A DNA stretch of 64,000 nt. Origin: Crotalaria pallida (Eukaryota; Streptophyta; Magnoliopsida; Fabales; Fabaceae). Below are positions 9,612-21,036 of this stretch, one piece after another. The stretch is from positions 46,755,001-46,819,000 of the forward strand of contig CM075654.1 of NCBI GenBank assembly GCA_037953625.1, written 5' to 3'. Under the pieces are notes generated by a model. That model worked only from the letters and a program-made list of their open reading frames with translations. It searched no databases and had not been told where the DNA came from. Positions within the stretch are counted from its first letter, which is position 1; every line of letters begins with the position of its first letter. Made by a program: the position numbers and the translations under genes.

Positions 9612-12546
9612 GGCTTAAATATCAAAATGGTCCCTGTAAAAGTTGACTCCTTTGAAATTGTTCCCTATAAAAAAACAATTTTGGTTTTGGTCCCTACATT
9701 TACAAAACGTTTTGGTTTTTGTCCTTCTTGTTAAATTTTCGTCCCCATAATTATGTTGGTAGTTTTTGTCCGTATATTATTAGATTTGATAGGTTTGGTC
9801 CCTTTGTTATTAAATTTCACAGGTTTTGGTCCCTCTACCATCATGGTTTTTGAATTGGTTCTTTTATGTAATAGAAGTTGTTTGTTTTACCCTTGAGAAT
9901 TAATGCAAGAATATCATTCTTAATTGGTCATACAATGTAATGCATTACGTTTTTCGGCATTTTTCATCCACGTCTAACAGGAAGGACCAAAACTGTAACA
10001 TCCCTAATTTAATTCCAAGTATAACTAATGTGGTAATAAGCTTAGGGTGAAGAGAGTGATAATACTAAGTTAAAACTAGTGGATTAAAGGAGTAGTTTTA
10101 CAACTCTTAACACAAATCCCACCGTTGGATGTGAAGGTGAGTATGTAGGGAGGTTTGCTTTCAAATTTGAGCAAGATCCGATGGGTAACGAAGAAATACG
10201 ACATTCGTTAAGGCAAAGAAAAGAAAATAAATGAAAACATGCCAGACTAATCGATTAGTACATTCACTAATCGATTAGCCCGACCAACAGAGAGCAAGAA
10301 ATGTGAGAAACCCATAGACTAATCGATTAGTACCTAGACTAATCGATTAGTTCAACTGGTTCAGCTTAAAAACACGTTTTCCAATGTGTTGCTCATTCAC
10401 TCCCCCATTGTTTCTCTCTCCCTAGGGCACGAAATTCTCTCCTTTCTCACTCTAAAATCCTCCTAAAACCATCACATAAATCCATCATAAACCACTAAAA
10501 ATCAATCCCCATCACCCATTAACACTTGATCTTGCATCAATCTTTCCTATTTCCCCTCACACACTCAAAACCCCAATTTTCCATCTCCTCCTTTGGAACT
10601 TCAAGAGCACCCACCATGGGAGATCACAACCTCTAGGTGAGTGGATGCAGGTTTCCTTCCTTTCTCCTTTGATTTATACGAATTTTCATCATTATTTCTA
10701 ACTATTATCACCTCTATTGTGTCATATGAGGTTAGGGTTCTCTCTCTCTCCTCCATAGTCATTAGAGCTTTCTCTCTCTACAAGGTTAAGGTAAGAAGGT
10801 GGTATTACCTTGGTTTAGGAAATAGGTTCTCTTTTGTTATAGTGATGGCTAGGGGTAGAGGGTTAAATAGAGTATCAAACCTTAGGGTAGATAATATTGA
10901 TAATAAGTGAAGTAGTTAATAAAAAGAGAAAGAACACATTTGTAGTGTATGAAACTATATATATATATATATGTGTGTGTTTGTTGTTGACAACGAGTGT
11001 TTGTTTAAGTAGACCAAGGATGAGGAAATGATAGATATAAGTAACAAAGTTAAATATTTAAAAATGATTATAAAATAAATGAGAATAGATAGTAGAGTGA
11101 AGATAATTGAAGATGAGAAGAAACCTATGAAATAAGATAAAAGAATGAGAAAGAAAAGAAAATGAATGTGGCCATTGAGGGCCTGAAATAATGTCGAGCT
11201 GACTAATGATACGTATGGGTGACACCGTCCCATTAGGTGAAATTCACTGTCAGGTTGAAATGCCCCTAGGTGGAAATTCCCATTAGGTGGAAAGACCCTT
11301 CAGGTGGAAATTCCCTTCGGGTGGAAATGCCCATAGGTGGGAAATCCCGTTAGGCGAAGGGTGTACCCACGGATCATTATGCGCAATTAAAAGGATTTAA
11401 AGAATTGTAATATGGAGATAATTGTGAGTGTGTGTGTGCATGGATTGTGTTATTATGTTTGAATTGTTTGTGATTGTGTGTTGGGGGTGTGTCCTAATGG
11501 TTGGAAATTCTTGTTGGGTGGAAATCTCCTATTGGGTAGAAATCTCCTAATGGGTAGAAACTTCCTAGTGGGTGAAAATTCCTGACAAGTGCGACAGTCC
11601 TAATGAGAAAAAGAATAAAAGATGAAAAGAAAGGAAATGAGAAAAAGTAATTAAATTAAGAAAAAGAATAGGTCGTGAATAATATGTACTTTGATAGACA
11701 GTGTGTACGAGGGACCCTTGCGTAAGGTGAAGTACTCGGAAATAAGAAGAATAGTAATTAATGAATCAATTGAGGTGAGAAAATGAGGCTTAAGTTTAAT
11801 GGAAATAGTTTAGGACAATTTAACAACTTAGGCATAAGAGAATGGATATTAGTGTGTGAAGTTAGAGACAAAATAAGATATAAGGGTGTCGCAATCATAA
11901 TTAGTGATAATAAATTAATAGGGCAAAGACTTATAATGAGTTACCTTGGTTTATTGTTATGCTTATGTAGAAACTATTATTCTAAGTTCTTTGTAATGAT
12001 ACCCTTCTTGCTATTTTTATTACAGAGGTGCAGAAGGAGCTTACACGAGTTATGGCCGAACAGAAGTACACTCCACCCCGTGGAGCGTAAACTATACATG
12101 AGAGAGAATATAATTAATTTGGTGTAATTAGTATAGTTAAATGTTAGAAGCCCACATATTGTATTTATTTTGTGTCCGGGCATTAGACTTTAGCGAGCTG
12201 TAATCTAAATTTAAGTTATATGCTTGGTGTAGATTAAAGTTAAGCTATGATGTAATATAGTCTGGGCTAACAGGTTTAAATGAAGAAAATATTTTTGGGA
12301 AGTTCGTGAACAGAGGAAACTCTGTCGGATTTAATTTGGAAATTTTAAGTCCTAATTAATCGCAACCAAATTATAGGAATTAAGCTAATTAAATGTGAGG
12401 GTGTCACAAAACCAAAACGTTTTGTAAATGTAGGGACCAAAACCAAAACATTCTGTAAATGCAGGGACCAAAACCAAAACTTTTTTTTTTACAGGGACCA
12501 ATTCAAAAGTGTTAATATTTATAGGGACCATTTTGGTATTTAAGCC
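9612..12546. mobile_element. Non-autonomous Mutator-like element with 9-bp target duplication
   Basis: The ends are inverted: GGCTTAAATATCAAAATGG at the left and CCATTTTGGTATTTAAGCC at the right. Arms of roughly 200 bp are built from GGTCCCT / GGACCAAAACC repeats. The 9-bp sequence TTTAATATA occurs exactly on both sides (9603-9611 and 12547-12555), as expected for Mutator-like transposition. No transposase is encoded. Most of the 2.9-kb interior is a later solo-LTR insertion (9994-12407), so the original element was only about 0.5 kb. Confidence 0.78.
9994..12407 (+). repeat. Solo LTR (Ty3/gypsy type) nested in the Mutator-like element
   Basis: It starts TGTAACATCCCTAATTTAATT and ends GAGGGTGTCAC(A), a near-inverted pair typical of long plant gypsy LTRs. 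The 5-bp target AAAAC occurs at 9989-9993 and 12408-12412; the last A of the LTR is ambiguous. No internal retrotransposon genes are present. Inside are four CTAATCGATTAG palindromes (about 10235-10350), the conserved block around CCACCGTTGGATGTGAAG (about 10118), and a decayed tandem array of a GGTGGAAATTCCC-type unit (about 11225-11590). Its relative at 44077-47277 has the same start and the same CCAACGGTGG block. Confidence 0.75.
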
Positions 12547-12556
12547 TTTAATATAT

Positions 12557-13410
12557 TAATGTTTCAATTATTGTTTGAATGTGGTATGGAGTTTCGGGAG
12601 TGCAATATAATTTACATTTCTTACTATTAGCATTTTGTTTTGTATGGTGACTTTGATTCCATTGAAACAACCATAAACGGTAAGAATTAGATGTTTGTGA
12701 TTGATAAATATTTAATCTTTTTTCATGTAAAGACTTTAGAAGGAATGTCTTCGAATTTCTTAAATTCGTTAAAATCTTCGATGAAGGAATCAAACTAGAA
12801 ATCATTTTTCTTTTGTCAAAGCGTATCGATAGTTCCACATCGAAAACTAACAAAGTAACATTCGGCTTTATATATGGCTTACGACTTGAGATGTTCGGCC
12901 AAGTTCAGTAGAACAAAAATGATTCCACGGACTTAGATAGAGAAAAAAATTAGATAGAGAAAAAAAAACAAAAATCGGTTCTGCTGCGCTTGGCTTTTTA
13001 CTCCTTTTTCCAAACTATCATTCTTAAATTGAATTAATTAATTTCAATACTTGTACTTACCATACCTGCCCAGAAGATACGACATTAATATGGGTGATCG
13101 TCACATGCCCAAAAATTTTAAGGGCTCATAATTTTTTATATTACCTACATAATAGTTTTTATTTTGCTTTAGGTCTAATTTTATTTGTTGACTAATTTTA
13201 TTATTGATTTTTTAAATTATCACTATTTTGGAAATTGAATGTAAATCCATTCCATGTTTTTATTTTAAAAATTATTTTATTAATGGTTTTCGGTGGATTT
13301 ACATGGCATGATTCGAGTCCACCCGTAAAAGACAACGTGACCTAGATATTGAATTTGGGGTTGACGAAAGATACATTTCTAGGATTCAAGGTAGAATTTG
13401 TGTTGTGATA
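12557..13410. other. AT-rich stretch, no gene supported
   Basis: Nothing here can be assigned. Short ORFs lack recognisable motifs, and the base composition resembles decayed repeat DNA. Confidence 0.4.
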
Positions 13411-14050
13411 GTTAGGGGTGAGTTTAGGATGGGTTGGAACGAGTTAGGCTTGTCTCTCATCTATTCCTAAATGTTGATTGGGTCAATTTTTAAATCCGAA
13501 CTTGCCCTAATTAGGAAGGGGCATGGCAGAGACGAGTCTCAATTGGGATAGGTTAGGTTGACCGAGACAAAAATACATGCTTAAAAAAATATCGATTTAT
13601 TCTTGAGACAAATTTATATGATGCAATAAGTAGTTCATCACAAAATTTCTTTTATTTATCATATAGTTAAAATGATATCTAAAATTTAAATCTCATGTGA
13701 TTGCGTAATAATAGTTGACTAAATTGTCTTATCATTATGCTTACTCAACATGATTTAAGTAACTTAAAAAGTGAACATGCTTACTCAACATGATTTAAGT
13801 ATCCTACATGATTTAAAAAGTGAACATCAAGAAATTTTGTTATTCAAAAGAAACAAAAATGAATACTTCGCTAGCAAGTAACTACCACACTATGATTTAG
13901 CAATATACACATCAATAGAATTTTAATATATCATTAACATAAACATCTTAGACAAGACACTCACACTATATTATTAACTATATAGTAAAGAAATATATGA
14001 AATATTTCATGTGTGAAGTTATGCTCATTTCAATTATTATTCTTATGAGT
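13411..14050 (+). repeat. Dispersed repeat, copy 1 (uninterrupted)
   Basis: The segment starts GTTAGGGGTGAGTTTAGGATGGG. It runs in parallel, with scattered substitutions, to 62089-63312: shared blocks include AAATGTTGATYGGGTCAATTTTT, AAAATGATATCTA, TGATTGCGTAAT and ATATTTCATRTKTGAAGTT. Here it is not interrupted. In copy 2 a solo LTR sits at the position equivalent to about 13927. A GGGTCGGG-rich segment continues to about 14282 and may be the other end of a hAT-like element, but no clean target duplication is visible. Confidence 0.65.
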
Positions 14051-14808
14051 TATGACATAAATTTTAGATAAAAACAAATGAATGAAGAACAATAGAACCT
14101 TGATATGCATAAAAAGATAGGTCAGGTGACCCGGGGTATACCCGAACCCGTCACCTCTTGTATTGGATTTGTTCTTTTTTGTTCTTTTTTATTCCTTTTA
14201 TGCCAATCGTGTTGGGTTAGACCCGACCCCAAACCATTGGAACGGGTCGGGTTTAAGGGACGAACCAAGCTCTGCTCACCTACTGGGACCTAATGTAACA
14301 CATGTTTCATTATCCAAACAACATCAAACAATATTCATATAGCAGTTTTGTGGTAGTCGTGAGGCTTATGATGGAATCCTTAAGTGGATAAATTATCATA
14401 TGGTCTAGGACCAATGATTTTAATATTATTCATGTCTTTGATTTGAAATATTTTTGGAGAATCTACATAAAAAATTTTCAAATCAATAATCTGTATGATA
14501 TTGGAATCATTGGTTATGGACCATGTAATAATTCGTCTAAAAAGTGATAGTTTAGAAAAGCGCCCGGCACTTTCACCAAATGATGTGGGTTCAGGTTTCA
14601 CTGGGAATGATTATGACTCTTATGGTTTAATATCTTTTACAGGGAATGCTGGTCACTTTCCTAAAGGTATGATTTAAATGTATAGACATAACAAGTCATA
14701 ATCTAATTACTGTTCAAACACAGAGTAATTGCAAAAAGAATAGAAAAAGTGAGAAAGCCCTTGGACAGGGAAATTGGATTGGCTGGAATAAATTAATGTC
14801 ACGGTTGT

Positions 14809-15212
14809 TACAATGGTAGTTGCACCTTCTCTTGTTGTCTCAACATCATTTCCAAATGCATTCTCTGCTGCCACAGATATTGCTGTAAGTTGAGAAAGAG
14901 GGTCTTTTTCTTTAGGAATTAGGATGGTCCCAAATTAAGTATATTCTTGTTAATTACATAAAAAAAAAATTTCATTTTATTTTTTTTAGCTATTAATGCT
15001 TTATTGTGAACTAAGGAGGTTACTGCATGACAGTGCTATATGGAGTTCTCCAGCCAGCAATGGCATGGGTAATGCACAAGAGGGAACCTGAGCTTTCTGA
15101 TCAAAAGGAATTTTCAAATTCTAGGCCAGCACTTATTACTGTTGGACTATTTGCATTTAGCATTGTGGTGGAGCAAATCCTCCTAGATATACTAGCAGCA
15201 CTACACTCATAA
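14809..15212 (+). pseudogene. Remnant of a plastid-type tyrosine/tryptophan permease (last exons)
   Basis: About 14809-14889 reads VVAPSLVVSTSFPNAFSAA, followed by TDIA and a GTAAG donor. A second piece at 15022-15212 reads YCMTVLYGVLQPAMAWVMHK and ends in a hydrophobic segment. Both match the C-terminal membrane segments of plant aromatic amino-acid (tyrosine-specific transporter-like) permeases. The codon bridging the two pieces is one base short: the donor side reads GCT|GTAAG and the acceptor side AG|GAGG, where a Gly-Gly is expected. No upstream exons are recognisable before 14700. This is therefore a truncated, probably dead copy, with moderate certainty on the family. Confidence 0.6.
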
Positions 15213-15585
15213 ATATAGCTTCATCTTCTCTAATCAAATATAAAAATTCTCTGCACAACTTGAAGCCTTGATCAAATATGTGGTTCTGCTATTATTTCCT
15301 TTTTATTCATGATGCATATAAAATTATTAAATACTTTATAATCTGTAATTTTGTTGTTCATAAATCTCAATATTTTTATGTTAAATTATAAGGTACATTG
15401 AAATGTTAACATATTCAAACATGCCTATCTCAGTTCCTTATTAAACTAATCAATTTCAAACATGTTTGACTGTAAAAATTAAGAAAACAATCAAATCAAT
15501 TACTTGGAGGATACTCTTCTTCATCACTCTCCCACTCTTCCTTTCTTTCCTTTTCCTCCCTTCCATAATATCAAACAGACCCTAC

Positions 15586-16155
15586 TCAAAGATCAAAATT
15601 CCTGGCTGCGTTACTATAATTGCTTCTCGCCATATTTTGCTGGCGCTTCATGCACACTAATCCACCCAAACCTATCAGAATTGCTCCCACCAGAACACCT
15701 ATTACTATTCCTGCCTTTTGTCCACCCTTCAGACCAGATGATCCTCCTCCTGCCGGAACTGGAAGAGGATTAGGAGTTGGTGCAGGAGATATAGGTGAAG
15801 GAACCGGGGCTATAGGCACAGGTGTTGGTGCTAAAGGCCCTGGAGCTGGTGCTACTGGCTGAGGGGCTGGTGCAATTGGCTGAGGTGCTGGTGCAACAGG
15901 TTGAGGTGCAGGTGCTACAGGCTGTGGTGCCGGTGCAACTGGCTGAGGTGCTGGTGCTACTGGCTGAGGTGCTGGTGCAACAGGTTGAGGTGCTGGTGCT
16001 ACAGGCTGTGGTGCCGGTGCAACTGGCTGAGGTGCTGGTGCTACCGGCTGAGGTGCTGGTGCAACAGGCTGAGCATCCAGATGGTTTATTACATTTGAAG
16101 ACACTACAAGTAAAACTAGGAGATTGAAGTAGCCACTTCCTGTTATTCTTGCCAT
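15586..16155 (-). CDS. Proline-rich, arabinogalactan/extensin-like membrane protein
   Basis: The ORF gives 189 aa from the ATG at 16155. A longer in-frame start at 16257 is less likely because MARITGSGYFNLLVLLVVSS is a clean signal peptide, and a TATA-like box lies about 100 nt upstream of this ATG. After the signal (about residues 1-27) come eleven near-perfect heptads QPVAPAP. A more degenerate Pro/Ala/Ser stretch follows, then a Gly/Ser hinge, a hydrophobic segment (AGIVIGVLVGAILIGLGGLV) and a short basic tail. Ala-Pro repeats are typical sites of proline hydroxylation and arabinosylation, so a cell-surface AGP-like protein is likely. The tail argues for a transmembrane rather than a GPI anchor. 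The heptads are encoded by a 21-bp tandem array. No break is seen. Confidence 0.75.
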   Translation of the reverse strand: MARITGSGYFNLLVLLVVSSNVINHLDAQPVAPAPQPVAPAPQPVAPAPQPVAPAPQPVAPAPQPVAPAPQPVAPAPQPVAPAPQPVAPAPQPIAPAPQPVAPAPGPLAPTPVPIAPVPSPISPAPTPNPLPVPAGGGSSGLKGGQKAGIVIGVLVGAILIGLGGLVCMKRQQNMARSNYSNAARNFDL

Positions 16156-16256
16156 GATCTTATACTTACTAGAACATTTGCAAAATGTATCAGTGATGGG
16201 ACTGAAAGATTGAAAGCTTAAGAGAGTGCCTTCTAAAGTGCTTGAGATGACAATCA

Positions 16257-16263
16257 TTTATAA
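16257..16263 (-). promoter_or_regulatory. TATA-like box of the proline-rich protein gene
   Basis: The minus strand reads CTTATAAATG about 100 nt before the chosen ATG at 16155, which supports the shorter protein start. Confidence 0.45.
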
Positions 16264-16459
16264 GCATTAAGATCCAAATGAGGAGAAGATACCTAGGCAT
16301 AACTTCAAAGCTATTCTCTGGCCTCATGTGAACATAGTTCTTCACACCTTTCAAAGGAATTAAAATATAAAATGTCACAAGGCTTCCAATGTTTTTGGCA
16401 CCTTTTGTATCCTCGGATGTTCCATCTTGACTGGATTTTGAAGGTTGACTTACTATTTA

Positions 16460-17016
16460 AATGTATAGTGTTATTTTTTTTTTTTTTATAAAAAAAAGTA
16501 TGTATAACATGATTCACACAATCTTAGTTTTAATAATGGTTTGAGTTTACATAATACATATCGTAGCATTCTAAAGAATTAAATCAATAGTAACAAGGCA
16601 CTATTACTATTGTCAATGTCATTAATCAGCAAATTCAAGTTGTGCAAGACAGTCTAGAATATGAAGTAGATATCAAGACGATTGAATATTGCTATAAGCT
16701 GTTTTCTGAAAAATCAACAACTGGCACATATGAACATTGTAGATGCCGCATCAGGGCATTTGTTCCCAATGCGAAGAAAATGAAATTGTAAACCATATAT
16801 ATGAAATTGTTCTCATGACTAGAACAAGATGCCTACATGTTCATTTACATAACTGAATAATAAGGTATCAGAATTAAATATATGAAGTTTAGTGAGCTTG
16901 ATTTATTTCATGAAATCTGTCATTTCAATGACTGGATCAAACTGGTGACCGGTGAGTCCTCCTTCGCAAGTTGTTATTTTACACTCCAATACTTATAAAA
17001 AAGAAAGATCAAGAAG

Positions 17017-17061
<45 letters not shown>

Positions 17062-17190
17062 TATATATTTTCAAATGGGCTATATCTTAATTTCTTGTAC
17101 TTTGATATGTAGGTCACATCTTTTTTGTATGTTTTTTTATAAATATCATCCCTCATTGCAAAAAATAAAATAAAATAGAGGTAGTACAAT
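16460..17190. other. AT-rich spacer with a (TA)n microsatellite
   Basis: No gene is supported. A TA dinucleotide run occupies about 17019-17053, and the reading frames through it are artefacts. Confidence 0.5.
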
Positions 17191-17199
17191 GGCAGACAT

Positions 17200-18378
17200 C
17201 TAGGTCACCATACTTGCAACCTGAACAGCTCCACTAATCAGTTCTTTCCTTATTAACTCCAAAATGTTAGAGACCTGTTGAATATTAGAACAATTAAATG
17301 CCGGAAAAAAAAAAAAAATCAATGGTGCACGAAGTTGACATATTCTAAGAGCATGATACCTTAAAATGGTTATAACCTGAAAAATCAAATATAAAGCAAC
17401 CTTCTCACCTCTAAGTACTGTTGCAATTCTGGTGCATGATGATGAAGGGTTACATATATCTTCTCAAGTAATGTTAATAGTTTATCCACTTTATCACCAA
17501 GAAGATCAACCTATACATTTCAACTCACAAATTTTAGTGTTGAGGATCTATAAATATTACTAGCATTTCCAAGAAGCTAAGACTAACCATAAATTTTAAA
17601 TCTCACAGAAGAAAGAAAATAAATTGGGTTACCTTTGTTTATTTAGCTCTGACTAGTTAATACAGAATGTAGGGAGAATTTTAGATTGTACTACATACCT
17701 CAGCTTCAGCGATTTGGAGATTCTAGCACCTTCTATTGAAGGCCTTCTGGTAGAGTAATTCCTTGCTTCTCAAGCAATCAACCAACTCAGCAACTGGAAC
17801 CAAAGTACTTTTCATATTTTCTAACCTGTATGAAAATATTTTTGGGAAAATATCAAGAAAAGTATGAGGTATATAATACAGTATGCAATATGCATATTAA
17901 TGACTTGTGAAATCAAATACCTTACAGTCATCGTCTCGAATTTCTGGCATACCATTCCCTCAAATTCTTCAAACGTTTGTGAAACATTCAAAAGGGGTAA
18001 GAAAGCATAAGTCAGCTTCAATTGGCATTCTTCATTAGTAAACATTTGATTATGAAAGCTTTCTGAGCCACGTAGTCTGTGGCCTAAACTGGTGCCTAAC
18101 TCTCTTAGAAGTGCTTTGCTTATACCTAATTGTTGCAACACATTTTCTACCTTGTTGGTTAGTGAAGAGAAAGTTTGTTCCTCCCCAGTTATCAAATCTT
18201 CAAATATTTCGTGCATGTGTAGGTCTCCATGTTCTGTAGCCCAAAAAGAAACAATCATATACAACTATTGAGATAAATTCAGCATTAATAAATGAAATAG
18301 AATAGAATTGAAGTGTCTGACCTTATTGCTTTCCTGGTGTGTAGCAATAATTTCCAGGGAAGTTTCTCAGCCTTAACA
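17200..18378 (-). pseudogene. C-terminal exons of an unrecognised helical protein, with one stop
   Basis: Five exons with good GT-AG borders can be read on the minus strand: 18378-18322 (5' part lost), 18233-17921, 17825-17699, 17510-17409 and 17274-17200, ending at TAG 17202-17200. Frames agree across the junctions I checked. The predicted protein is leucine- and glutamate-rich and probably all helical (for example EVDLLGDKVDKLLTLLEKIY). I do not recognise the family. An in-frame TAG lies in the third listed exon (near 17723), and a MITE-like insert abuts the first at 18379. The copy is probably inactive. Confidence 0.5.
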
Positions 18379-18490
18379 GCATGTTTGGATATGCGTTTTG
18401 GAGCTCCCAAACGCAAAAGCTCCAGAGAGGGAGCTTTGTGTGAACGCGCGTTCCAGACTTTGGAAACGCCAAAGCAAACACACGCTTAGC
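18379..18490. mobile_element. Short hAT-like MITE
   Basis: About 110 bp with inverted ends: AGCATGTTTGGATATGCG at the left, and a right end whose reverse complement reads AGCGTGTGTTTGC. GC-rich interior repeats are built on GGAGCT / TCCAGAG. It lies exactly between the exon at 18322 and the PPR pseudogene. A short AGCA occurs at both borders, but the target duplication is not certain. Confidence 0.45.
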
Positions 18491-20438
18491 ATTCTCTATT
18501 TGTTTTTCTAGAAGAGCTGAATCATTGTCTCAGCAGTTGTGGCATTAGAGAAGCAGCCATGGTCTTCTGCCTATAAAAGCAAGGCCTTTCTTGTATCAGT
18601 CCATCTTTACAAAGTTCACTGCTTATAATATTATAAGTTTGGAGATCTGGACAACAGCCTTTAATGAAAATATGCTGGTAAATCTTTTGTGCAGTCTTTA
18701 GCCAACCACCTTTGTACAAACCATTTATAAGTATATTGTATGTGTACAAGTTAGGACAAAATCCTTGATCAACAATATGGCTTAACAATGCAAATGCCTT
18801 GTCAACTTGCAGTCTGTTGCATAACGCATTTAACGAGATACTGTAAGTGCTTATATCAGGGGGTTGGCCAACATTATACATCTCATCAGCAAGGTCCAAT
18901 GCACTCGAGATTCTTCCACATTTGCACAAGCCATCAATCAGAGAATTGTAAGTTACAATACTTGGAACCAAATTCTTAGAACACATATCTTAAAAAAGGT
19001 TTATGGCTTCATCTATTTGTTAATTCTTGCAACATCCACTAATCAAGATGTTGTAACTCCAAACATTAGGTTCAAAACTTCTTTCAAAGATGAGCTGTTT
19101 AAAAAATGCAATTGTCTTCTTGTCAAGATGCTCAATTTTGCAATAAGTTTCTAACAAGATATTGTAAGTGGTTACATCCGGGGGTACATCGCAATAAATC
19201 ATTTCCTCAATAAGTTTCCATGCATCTGAGATTCTCCCAGATTTGCAGAAGCCATCAACAAGAGAATTGAAAGATATAATGTTTGGATCTAAACTCTGAA
19301 GAAGCATATCTCAAAATAGATTCATGGCTTCCTCCACTCTTCCGATCTTGCAATAAGCTTTAATCAAAATGTTATAGCTCCAAACATCAAGCACTAAACC
19401 CCTTTCGATCATCATTTCAAATAATTTTCTTGCCTTGTCCACTTCATTCTTTAAACAATACCCATTCATCAAGATAGTGTAAGTAATAATGTCAAGTTGT
19501 TGACCTCTTTCAATCATCACATCACAAATATCATGTGCTTGTAAGAGCATCCCTTCTTTGCACAATGCATTAACTATAATTTTATAAGTACAAACATCTA
19601 TTTTGATGTTTAGATCATATATCTTATTCAGAAGTAAACTAACCTCGCTCCACTTGCCTGAACTACATATACTATAAATCAATGAACTGTAAGTGACAAT
19701 GTCAGGGAAAGTTCCTTGAACAGTCATTTCAGAACATAAATCGAGAGCCTCATTTACAAGTTCATCTTTGCACAAACCATGAATAACTATATTGTACATT
19801 ACAAGATTGGGCTTAACCAACAGTCCATCTATTTTATGAAGCATCTGAATGGCAAGCCTTGTTTTTCCAGTTTTACAGAGCCCATCGATTAAGGTTCCAT
19901 ATGTAAGTTCATCGAACCGAAACTCTTTCGCCATCAGTTCATTATGAATGTCTAGTGCATCCATCATCTTACCATTTGAACACATCCCCTTCATTAGTGT
20001 AGTCAAAGTGACAGCATTCGGTTTATAACCCCACTTGAGAATCTTACCTATTACAGAGAAAGCAAAGCCCATCTGACCCACATGACAGTAACAATTCATC
20101 AAGATGTTCAAAGAAACTATAAACGGCGTGATACTCTTAGACTCCATATAGGTATGAAGATAAATAGCAGTGGCATAGTATTTCATCTTTACAATTGTTC
20201 CTAATATTTTGGTGAATTCCACCACTGAAGGCTGAGGATGCATATCAGCCATGTCATAAAACAAAGCTACATCATTGACAATATTATAAAATTTGTGAGC
20301 AATTTGGGGTGGTGGGCGCTGTGAAGGAAGACGATGCCTCGTGTGTTGAGCATACGGCATAAAAACAAGGAACGTAGATGATGATGGTGAAATAAGAAGA
20401 GGAAATTTGGGGATTGCATACCTTGTAGAATACAACAT
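18490..20438 (-). pseudogene. P-class PPR gene (Rf-like), inactivated
   Basis: One minus-strand frame encodes about 640 residues of tandem 35-residue PPR repeats (TYNILINGYC / VTYSSLI type). They are preceded by a basic, Ser-rich N-terminus that looks like a mitochondrial presequence. The arrangement resembles Restorer-of-fertility-like PPR proteins, which bind organelle RNA. The frame is broken by TGA at 19313-19311, TAA at 19022-19020 and TAA at 18989-18987. A one-base shift near 18590 puts the last repeat (GCFSNATTAETMIQLF in another frame) out of register. No introns are seen, as usual for the family. Repeats remain well conserved between the stops, so inactivation looks fairly recent. 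Confidence 0.85.
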
Positions 20439-20599
20439 TCTCCCAACACATTCACTCTTGTTTCTCAGTTTCCTCTATATTTCTCCATCTTTTCTTGTGT
20501 TCCATTTGCATATTAGAGAGGAACATGTTGTGGTCAGTGTGAGTGTATAACAAACTAGTCATAATGCTCAATAAATATGTTCTAACCAGAGGGGGGAGT

Positions 20600-21036
20600 G
20601 TGAGTGTATAACTTTTGTGGTGCTGTTATTGATGTGGTCATCTACGCAGGTGGAGCATATTATCAGGGAGGAGAATATGATGGCTGCTCAAGAATGTACT
20701 CATTCCTAATCCTATCTAGTCTAATGTGTCCACTCCACTCATCCACCGCAACATCCTCATCTCTGCTACAAGAAGTCTATTCTTTTGTTGACATTTTGCT
20801 GCCCAACATTCTGTCCCATACAACATAGCTGGCCTTATAGCAGTGTGGTAAAACTTCCCTTTAAGTTTGAGTGGCACCTTTCTATCACATAAAACACCCA
20901 AGGCACTCCTACATTTCATCGACCCTGCTCGAATCCCATGATTCACATCTCCTTCTATTTCCCCATCGTGTTGTATGATAGACCCAAGGTACTTAAACCT
21001 TGTGGCTTGGGGTATGGCATGCTCTCCAATCTTCAC
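20600..21036 (-). mobile_element. RTE-type LINE fragment (reverse transcriptase C-terminal)
   Basis: The ORF at 21036-20716 reads RFKYLGSIIQHDGEIEGDVN, then KFYHTAIRPAMLYGTECWA and AEMRMLRWM, the typical C-terminal region of plant RTE/BovB-like non-LTR retrotransposons. Frame-broken continuation reaches about 20600. It lies between the PPR pseudogene and the last SEC6 exon, where the missing SEC6 C-terminal exons would be expected. Confidence 0.75.

Noticed and set aside
17200..18378. Possible C-terminal exons of SEC6
   Set aside because: The sequence does not resemble the known SEC6 C-terminus, and a PPR gene and LINE separate it from the SEC6 exons.
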